A stretch of DNA of 64,000 bases from NCBI GenBank assembly GCA_937991945.1, contig CALKLO010000025.1:1-64000 (forward strand), read 5' to 3'. Positions 58,041 to 64,000 of this stretch are shown here, in pieces (the first letter of the stretch is position 1; each line of letters begins with the position of its first letter). Source of the DNA: an uncultured Granulosicoccus sp. (GTDB lineage Bacteria > Pseudomonadota > Gammaproteobacteria > Granulosicoccales > Granulosicoccaceae). Position numbers and translations under genes: made by a program. The notes beneath the pieces were generated by a model. The model ran no database searches, was not told the origin of the DNA, and saw only the letters and a list, made by a program, of their open reading frames with translations.

Positions 58041-61013
58041 TTAAGTGCCACCCAGAATTCGTGATTTTATGTCTACAACCGTCTGCCTTAGGCGGTTTAA
58101 CTCCTCATCGAGAGGAACAATTGAGCTGGCCTCCTGCAATGCTTGTCGGTGCAAACGTTCGCGCAGTGCCAGGTAGCAATCTCGCAGTGCCTGCGCCTCC
58201 TCCACGGGCATCAGAGAATGGGCTTCTACCACGGTTAATATTCGAATATTGTCAGTGAATTCAAGCAAATCTCGGTGTTTGCCGGAATACGCCAGAACAA
58301 GAAACTGCACAATAAATTCGATATCGGCCACCCCGCCAGCATCTTGCTTAAGATTAAAGCGATCCTCCAACGGGTTGCCAAGCGCTGAGCGCATACGCTC
58401 ACGCATGCTCGCTACGGCTTCTCGCAGCTCCTCTTCAGAGCGCACCTGCGCTAACACGAGCGCACGAATATCCATAAAGCGTTGCTTTAACACGCCACTA
58501 CCAAACACCATGCGTGTACGAATCAAGGCTTGGTGTTCCCAAGTCCAGGCATCGCCTGTCTGATAATTGGCGAAGGCCTCGATACCCGTCACTAGGACGC
58601 CCGACGTGCCGTTAGGTCGCAGTCGTAAATCAATTTCATAGAGCATACCGGCGGGTGTCGTGGTGCCCATAAAATGAACAAACTTTTGCGCTAAGCGTGC
58701 ATAAAACATAGCGTTGTCAATTGGCTTTTCGCCATTGGTTTGTTGCTGCTCACCGGCGCTATCGTGAAGAAACACGAGATCTAGATCGGAAGAAAATCCC
58801 AATTCAAGCCCCCCTAACTTTCCGTAGGCAACCACGGCCACCGAACTAACGTGATGCTCCCCCTTTAATTGAAAACTTGGCTGACCGTGCTTTGCAACCA
58901 ACGGTGCTTGTGTGAGCTGAATAACCGCTTCAATTAACGATTCGGCCAACCAGCTTAGCTGATCACTGACTTGCATAAGCGTTAACGTGCCATCGAGCTG
59001 AGCACACGCAATTCTCATTTCTCGCCCTTGTCGATAATGCCGTAGCGTATCCATCTGTATGTCTAAATCGGCATCACGAATTCTATCGACCTGTGCTTGA
59101 GTTTGACTGGCGACATCGCCTGCACTGAGATAAAGCTCTGAGCTTGGACCCACTAACAATTCGTCGATAACCATGGGTTGGCGCAAAACAAAATTTGCCA
59201 ACCAACTACTTTGCGAAAACAAACGTACTAATCGGGCTAAGGCTTGAGGCTGATCGCTTAACACTTGCAAATACCCACTACGCCCAGCAACTGCACGCAC
59301 TAAGGAGACACAACGGTTCAACGTTAAAGCCGCATCCTTTGTGTCTATAGCTAGACACATAATGAGCGGTGTAATTTTGGTAACACGATCCTGACTCGCA
59401 ACGGTTAGGCGATGAAAAAATGCCCCTCGACTGATCGTGGCAATAACACTTAACAGCTCATCATTGCTTGAAAAACCGACCTCTTCAAGTGCCGCTTCAC
59501 GCGCTGTATCAACTGACTCCTCGTCCCCTAGCAAACTCCAAAGAGCTTGCATGGTGGCTAAACGTTGCTCTTGAGGCGAAGCAGTATCATTACTCGGCTC
59601 TACCGCAGCTTCAGTTGATTCCACTTCAAACAAACCTGCAAAGCTTTCACTAACAGCGCGTTGATGCACGTCCAGTTTGGCTCGAAAACTATCCCAATCA
59701 GACTCACCCAGCATGCTGATCAAACGCAATTGATCGGCCGTATCGCTGGGCAAACTATGCAGTTGTTCATCACGCATCATTTGAATGGCGTTTTCGACCT
59801 TGCGTAAATAAGCATAAGCACCGAGCAAAGCATCCACTTCCTCGGGCACTAACATGCCATCGAGTGATAATTGTTTGAGCACAGTAACGATAGAGCGCTT
59901 ACGTAAACGTTCATCTCGGCCACCGCGTACCAACTGAAAAGCTTGGCCTATAAATTCTACTTCGCGTATACCGCCTGAGCCCAGCTTAATGTTATCTACC
60001 ATGCCTTTTTGCTTAACAGATACCGCTATTTTTTTCTTTAACTCTCGCAGTGAATCAAACGCGCTGTAATCTAAATAACGGCGATAGACAAATGGGGTAA
60101 TCAATCCCATTAAGGCTTCAATATCGCTGGGGTCGCCTGTTATTGCTCGCGCCTTGATCATGGCATAGCGCTCCCATTCTCGAGCCTGCGTTAAATAGTA
60201 ATTTTCCAAGCCATCGAAGTTCATCACTAACGGGCCACTCTCACCAAAGGGGCGAAGGCGTGTGTCGACGCGATAGGCAAAGCCATCCAGAGTTGGGCTG
60301 TTAAGTAGGCGGGTTAACATTTGTACCGAACGTCTGAAGAATTCAGAGTTATCGGTCACATGCCGACCGGCTTTGTCACCTGCTGTTTTACCTGCCTCGG
60401 GCCACAAACAAATAAGGTCTATATCAGACGATACATTTAACTCATAACCGCCTAATTTCCCCATGCCTAAGACTATGAGGCGCTGCTCTTTGCCGTCTGC
60501 GTTGCTTGGCATGCCAAAGCGCTCTACCAATGAATCGTAGACCCATTGATCTGCAGCGATAACACAGGCATCTGCCAATACAGAAAGATCTTTGAGCGTT
60601 TCGTAGAGCTGCGCTGTTTGTGTAAGGTCGCGCCAAAGGATTCGAAACATTTGTCGGTGCCGAAACTTGCGTAAAACGCTTTGTCGAATACTTTCAATTG
60701 TGCCCTTATCAGGCGATACATCACTAAGCTCATCAAGCTCATGCTGCAATAATGCGTTGAGCTCTGCGACCCAATCAGCTGGCGCGTCTGATGCTCTAGA
60801 GGCATTCAACTCACCACTTTGGACAAGCTGCGCCAACGCGTCTGGATACTGCGCAACCACACGCATCAAATACGGGCTGACAGCACACAAGGGCCTTAAC
60901 CATGCGGCGATTAGGGGCTCTGCCAAAACATCAGCCGCTAAGCCTGCCTCCACCTCTGCAACCCGGTCGAGAAACACGGGAGTCAGTAAATCTATTGATA
61001 TGTCACATTGCAT
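58041..61013 (-). CDS. glnE: Glutamine synthetase adenylyltransferase/adenylyl-removing enzyme
   Basis: A bifunctional nitrogen regulator of 990 residues from ATG 61013 (the track used GTG 61046). It has two nucleotidyltransferase domains, each with the G/S-x-x-D-x-D site. The N-terminal adenylyl-removing half holds 'MGKLGGYELNVSSDIDLICLW' and 'DTRLRPFGESGPLVMNF'. The C-terminal adenylylating half holds 'YGKLGGLELGFSSDLDLVFLH', 'DLRLRPNGTSGVLVTGIEAF' and 'RFNLKQDAGGVADIEFIVQFLV'. GlnE adds or removes AMP on GlnA in response to PII. The divergent ABC ATPase gene starts 78 bases away. No glnA, glnB or ilvE neighbour is present. Confidence 0.96.
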   Translation of the reverse strand: MQCDISIDLLTPVFLDRVAEVEAGLAADVLAEPLIAAWLRPLCAVSPYLMRVVAQYPDALAQLVQSGELNASRASDAPADWVAELNALLQHELDELSDVSPDKGTIESIRQSVLRKFRHRQMFRILWRDLTQTAQLYETLKDLSVLADACVIAADQWVYDSLVERFGMPSNADGKEQRLIVLGMGKLGGYELNVSSDIDLICLWPEAGKTAGDKAGRHVTDNSEFFRRSVQMLTRLLNSPTLDGFAYRVDTRLRPFGESGPLVMNFDGLENYYLTQAREWERYAMIKARAITGDPSDIEALMGLITPFVYRRYLDYSAFDSLRELKKKIAVSVKQKGMVDNIKLGSGGIREVEFIGQAFQLVRGGRDERLRKRSIVTVLKQLSLDGMLVPEEVDALLGAYAYLRKVENAIQMMRDEQLHSLPSDTADQLRLISMLGESDWDSFRAKLDVHQRAVSESFAGLFEVESTEAAVEPSNDTASPQEQRLATMQALWSLLGDEESVDTAREAALEEVGFSSNDELLSVIATISRGAFFHRLTVASQDRVTKITPLIMCLAIDTKDAALTLNRCVSLVRAVAGRSGYLQVLSDQPQALARLVRLFSQSSWLANFVLRQPMVIDELLVGPSSELYLSAGDVASQTQAQVDRIRDADLDIQMDTLRHYRQGREMRIACAQLDGTLTLMQVSDQLSWLAESLIEAVIQLTQAPLVAKHGQPSFQLKGEHHVSSVAVVAYGKLGGLELGFSSDLDLVFLHDSAGEQQQTNGEKPIDNAMFYARLAQKFVHFMGTTTPAGMLYEIDLRLRPNGTSGVLVTGIEAFANYQTGDAWTWEHQALIRTRMVFGSGVLKQRFMDIRALVLAQVRSEEELREAVASMRERMRSALGNPLEDRFNLKQDAGGVADIEFIVQFLVLAYSGKHRDLLEFTDNIRILTVVEAHSLMPVEEAQALRDCYLALRERLHRQALQEASSIVPLDEELNRLRQTVVDIKSRILGGT

Positions 61014-61090
61014 GGAGGTTCTTTCACCTAAACAATCCGATTGCACTGAATCCTGCGCCCACTTTGGCAGGCATCGGGTATCATCGCTAC

Positions 61091-62158
61091 ATGAGTAACC
61101 AGCTTGAACTAGAACATATAAGCGTAGACCTTGATGGTACTCGCATCATCGACGATGTGTCATTTACCCTTGCGGCTGGCGATATCGGTTGCCTACTCGG
61201 ACCCAGTGGTTGTGGCAAGACGACATTGCTACGCGTTATCGGTGGATTTGAGCCGCCTTCACAAGGACAACTCAACATAGCTGGTAAGACCGTTGCCACG
61301 GCTTCTGAGCAAGCAAGCCCTGAAGAAAGACGCGTCGGTATGGTCTTTCAGGATTTAGCCCTGTTCCCTCACATGAGTGTGCGAAAAAACGTCGCCTTTG
61401 GCATCATCAACCAATCTAAAAAGGCCGTTGAAGAACGTGTTGACGAGCTACTGGATTTGGTCGGTATGCAACGGTACGCCGACAGCTATCCACATCAACT
61501 CTCAGGCGGACAACAGCAACGCGTCGCCTTGATTAGAGCTATGGCCCCACGGCCACCCGTGTTGCTGCTAGACGAACCCTTTAGTAGCCAAGATACAGAG
61601 CGCCGAGTGCAACTAGCACACGAAGTTCGCGAAATATTAAAGCGCGACGGCATTACTGCGGTGTTGGTTACACACGATCAATTTGAAGCCTTCGCCATTG
61701 CTGATCATATTGGCGTAGTTGCTCAAGGCAAATTACGACAGTGGGACAACGCCTATAACCTGTACCACACCCCAGCTGATCGCTTCGTCGCCGATTTCGT
61801 CGGTGAAGGCGTCTTTTTGTGTGGCAACACGCTAGAAGACAACGTTATCCAGACCGAGCTTGGCATCATTCACGGCGAGCTTACTGCCGATGTCCCCTCG
61901 GGCACATTGATTGAGCTTTTAGTCAGGCCCGATGATATTTTGCACGATGACAATAGCCCTAACAAAGCCACGGTTATAGCCCGTGATTTTCGTGGTGCTG
62001 ATCATCTCTACACACTGAAAATGCCTGGCAACACTCGTCTGCTCTGCCTAGCGCCTTCTCATCACAACCATGAAGTTGGCGAGCAATTTGGCATCCGCTT
62101 GCAGCTGGATCACCTAGTGGTGTTCGATAGAGAAAATGAGGACATGAGTACCCGGTAG
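61091..62158 (+). CDS. ABC transporter ATP-binding protein (FbpC/PotA-like), orphan
   Basis: A 355-residue ABC ATPase. ATG 61091 is used; the track extended 63 codons into the glnE promoter region. Walker A is 'GCLLGPSGCGKTTLLRVIGG', the Q-loop 'VFQDLALFPHMSVRKNVAFG', the signature 'LSGGQQQRVALIRAMAPRPP', Walker B 'VLLLDEPFSSQD' and the H-switch 'VLVTHDQFEAFAIADHIG'. The C-terminal ~110 residues form a TOBE-like regulatory domain ('LLVRPDDILHDDNS'). The layout matches iron(III), molybdate or polyamine importers. No permease or binding-protein gene is adjacent: the next genes run on the opposite strand. Confidence 0.9.
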   Translation: MSNQLELEHISVDLDGTRIIDDVSFTLAAGDIGCLLGPSGCGKTTLLRVIGGFEPPSQGQLNIAGKTVATASEQASPEERRVGMVFQDLALFPHMSVRKNVAFGIINQSKKAVEERVDELLDLVGMQRYADSYPHQLSGGQQQRVALIRAMAPRPPVLLLDEPFSSQDTERRVQLAHEVREILKRDGITAVLVTHDQFEAFAIADHIGVVAQGKLRQWDNAYNLYHTPADRFVADFVGEGVFLCGNTLEDNVIQTELGIIHGELTADVPSGTLIELLVRPDDILHDDNSPNKATVIARDFRGADHLYTLKMPGNTRLLCLAPSHHNHEVGEQFGIRLQLDHLVVFDRENEDMSTR

Positions 62159-62174
62159 TTGTTACCAACTGGGC

Positions 62175-63284
62175 CTAACGACTCAACTGATTGACGTGTT
62201 CGGCAATCGCTAAACACGATGTCAAACCCGGCGACTCAATTCCAAACAGGTTGATCAAGCCTGGAACACCATGGTCGCGCATCGATGTGATCATAAAGTC
62301 GTTATACGGCTCACCTTGCCACAAAAGTTTAGGCCTAATGCCTGAGTAATCGGGTGTTAAAGCGGCATCGGGCAGGCCTGGCCAGTATCGCCTAATGGCT
62401 TCATAAAATTTATCGGACCTACCCGGATCAACGGCATAGTTCTCGTGCTCTATCGCTTCAACGTCTGGGCCGAAGCGCGCCTGCCCTGCCAGATCAATCG
62501 TAATATGCACGCCTAAACCACCAGGTTCAGGCACCGGGTAAATCAAGCGCGAAAACGGCGCACGGCCTTGCAAACGAAAGTAATTGCCCTTGCTCAATAA
62601 CGGCTCTGGACAATGCGTTGAGGACAGCTCCGATAATGAAGATGCCAACTGACAAGCACCATGCCCTGCAGTATTGATTACCCACTGACTGGTTAGTGAC
62701 GCCGGCTCATCACCACCCGTCTCAATCTGGAAAAAACTACTGGACGCCACTCGTGATAATCGTCTAACGGGTGCTCGTAAAGCCAGCACAGCGCCATTAG
62801 CTTCTGCATCACCCAACAGTGAAACCATGAGCCCATGGCTGTCAATGATGCCCGTGGAGGGCGACAGCAAAGCAGCAACACACGCCAGTGAGGGTTCTAA
62901 TGCCTGCGCTTGGGCCTGCGTCAGGTAGTGTAAATCAGTGACTCCATTGGCCACGGCGCGTTTGCGAATATCAGCTAGCTCTCGGGCTTGCGCATCGTTG
63001 GTCGCAACAATTAATTTACCTGAGCGTTTATGTCCAATGTGTCGTCGCTGGCAATACGCATAGAGCGCCTTACGACCTTCTACACAAAACTGCGCTTTCA
63101 AACTACCGGCCGGGTAATAGATACCTGCATGAATGACTTCAGAATTTCGCGCACTTGTCATTGAACCGTAGCTGGATTCTTGCTCCAGAATGAGTACATC
63201 GCGTCCACTTTGTGCAAGCTTTGCGGCTATGGCTAGTCCCACTACGCCCGCCCCAATCACCACACATTCGCAATCAGCCATCAT
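62175..63284 (-). CDS. L-2-hydroxyglutarate oxidase-like FAD dehydrogenase (LhgO family)
   Basis: A 369-residue DAO-fold flavoenzyme. The FAD site is 'CECVVIGAGVVGLAIAAKLAQSG', followed by 'SSYGSMTSARNSEVIHAGIYYPAGSLKAQFCVEGR', a hallmark of the L-2-hydroxyglutarate dehydrogenase/oxidase group. 'PSTGIIDSHGLMVSLLGDAEANGA' and 'GNYFRLQGRAPFSRLIYPVPEPGGLGVHITIDLAGQARFGPDVE' also fit. The family oxidises L-2-hydroxyglutarate to 2-oxoglutarate, but related bacterial members use other 2-hydroxyacids. It is 12 bases downstream of the FkbM-like gene; the pairing seems incidental. Confidence 0.88.
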   Translation of the reverse strand: MMADCECVVIGAGVVGLAIAAKLAQSGRDVLILEQESSYGSMTSARNSEVIHAGIYYPAGSLKAQFCVEGRKALYAYCQRRHIGHKRSGKLIVATNDAQARELADIRKRAVANGVTDLHYLTQAQAQALEPSLACVAALLSPSTGIIDSHGLMVSLLGDAEANGAVLALRAPVRRLSRVASSSFFQIETGGDEPASLTSQWVINTAGHGACQLASSLSELSSTHCPEPLLSKGNYFRLQGRAPFSRLIYPVPEPGGLGVHITIDLAGQARFGPDVEAIEHENYAVDPGRSDKFYEAIRRYWPGLPDAALTPDYSGIRPKLLWQGEPYNDFMITSMRDHGVPGLINLFGIESPGLTSCLAIAEHVNQLSR

Positions 63285-63296
63285 AGGACGCTTGCT

Positions 63297-64000
63297 CTAC
63301 GGCTCTTTAGCCAACGCTAGGTAGTTGGTGGTACTGAAGAACTCATCTCGCTCACGGTATTTGTCGACCAAGGCAACGCCACCTGGCGTGATTCGGTATA
63401 ACGCGAAATTGCGTTCAGTAAAAAAGTACCAAAAATCTTGAAAGAAGGTCCGCGTATCGATGTTGCAACCACCGAACTCAAATTGCACAACCCGCGTGTT
63501 TGCTAGCGCCTCAACACTGCCATTTAAGGCATCCAGCTCATGACCTTCGATGTCTAATTTAAAGAGATCAATACGACGACTCCCTAAAGTTTCTTTCCAA
63601 TAGTCATCGAAAATACGCGTGGAAATGGTTTCGCTGACATCAAAATCATTGCCGCGATGATCTAGACGTCTGCGCGTCAAACTCCCCAGACCAGAACCCG
63701 GTTTATCAGAGTACAGCGTGGCCTCTGAGACGCTAGATGACAAAGCAAATGGCTGCACGGTGACCTGAGAATCGTCGCTAAAACGACCCATAAGTATGTC
63801 TATATTGGTCTTGGAAGGCTCAAACATATGAACCTCGGCACCCGGATGAACCGTGCGAATGGCCCCCGTGTAATTGCCGACATTGCCGCCTACATCGATG
63901 GCCAAGGTTATATCGGTATTGTTGCCCATGAGTGAGCCCGCAGCCCGCAACTCATGCTCAACGCTACCAGAACCCCAACCTTTACCCTGACGACGAGCCG
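63297..64000 (-). CDS. FkbM family methyltransferase, 5' partial
   Basis: A SAM-dependent methyltransferase whose start lies beyond the window. The minus-strand frame stays open past the track's TTG 63950 to the last base, adding '..GKGWGSGSVEHELRAAGSLMG' before the SAM motif 'LAIDVGGNVGNYTGAIRTVHPGAEVHMFEPSKTN'. 'RRIDLFKLDIEGHELDALNGSV' is the FkbM block, and 'VQFEFGGCNIDTRTFFQDFWYFFTERNFALYRITPGG' is typical of members found in polysaccharide or O-antigen loci. The likely reaction is O-methylation of a sugar; the acceptor is unknown. It is followed after 12 bases by the LhgO-like gene. Confidence 0.85.
   Translation of the reverse strand, partial: ARRQGKGWGSGSVEHELRAAGSLMGNNTDITLAIDVGGNVGNYTGAIRTVHPGAEVHMFEPSKTNIDILMGRFSDDSQVTVQPFALSSSVSEATLYSDKPGSGLGSLTRRRLDHRGNDFDVSETISTRIFDDYWKETLGSRRIDLFKLDIEGHELDALNGSVEALANTRVVQFEFGGCNIDTRTFFQDFWYFFTERNFALYRITPGGVALVDKYRERDEFFSTTNYLALAKEP

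Noticed and set aside
60902-62158. 418-residue version of the ABC ATPase
   Set aside because: The extra 63 residues are antisense to glnE and the family starts at ATG 61091.
1-64000. CRISPR array, prophage, insertion sequence, integron or toxin-antitoxin pair
   Set aside because: No regularly spaced repeats, transposase, integrase or phage motifs were seen in any frame; the region reads as stable core and metabolic chromosome.

Overview
The window reads as an ordinary stretch of a gammaproteobacterial chromosome, probably from a marine heterotroph. The lineage call rests on the conserved block trxA-rho with a divergent rhlB-type helicase, on LpxL, WaaA and KdkA lipid A/Kdo genes, on GlnE, and on a tolC-type outer-membrane channel. 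The marine call rests mainly on a DMSP demethylase-like protein. No tRNA, rRNA, CRISPR array, prophage, transposase or plasmid-type gene was seen. Coding density is high, both strands are used, and only one gap exceeds 300 bases.

Layout. 1-5127: an RND efflux adaptor (cut by the window start), its permease and a YdjM-like membrane protein. 5124-10534: a secreted beta-sandwich protein with a CTERM-type tail, a family 2 glycosyltransferase, and a large WbsX-like/glycosyltransferase fusion. 10577-18130: an SDR enzyme, two transporters, a DUF2461 protein, a secreted protein with a duplicated four-cysteine module, a HIT protein, a deaminase and an unrecognised exported protein. 18200-23054 (minus strand): a DmdA-like demethylase followed by a fused hydroxyacyl-CoA dehydrogenase/hydratase, then MscS and an Lrp regulator. 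23144-27979: pseudouridine catabolism (psuK, psuG), a TrpD-like protein, siroheme synthase and a Rieske protein. 28018-30652: a second beta-oxidation multienzyme and a VOC protein.

30747-37088 is the most interesting block: a tightly overlapping minus-strand operon of HisD-like dehydrogenase, SirB/CbiX chelatase, DsrC with both C-terminal cysteines, DsrM-like and DsrK-like electron-transfer subunits, and an oligopeptidase B. No dsrAB lies in the window. Divergent from it (37350-42158) is a gamma-glutamyl amine (Puu-like) cluster: two FAD oxidases, a class I amidotransferase and a glutamine-synthetase homologue.

42287-48331: a LysM protein, an SDR enzyme, a BenE/CoA-lyase/Bcr operon and purD. 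48388-53329: rho, trxA, an rhlB-like helicase, a cold-shock protein and a PCMT-like methyltransferase. 53338-62158: tolC, lpxL, waaA, kdkA, a zf-CHCC protein, glnE and an orphan ABC ATPase. 62175-64000: an L-2-hydroxyglutarate oxidase-like protein and an FkbM methyltransferase cut by the window end.

All family calls were made by reading motifs; no database search was run. Start codons were moved from the ORF-track start where a better site, conserved N-terminus or promoter position supported it.
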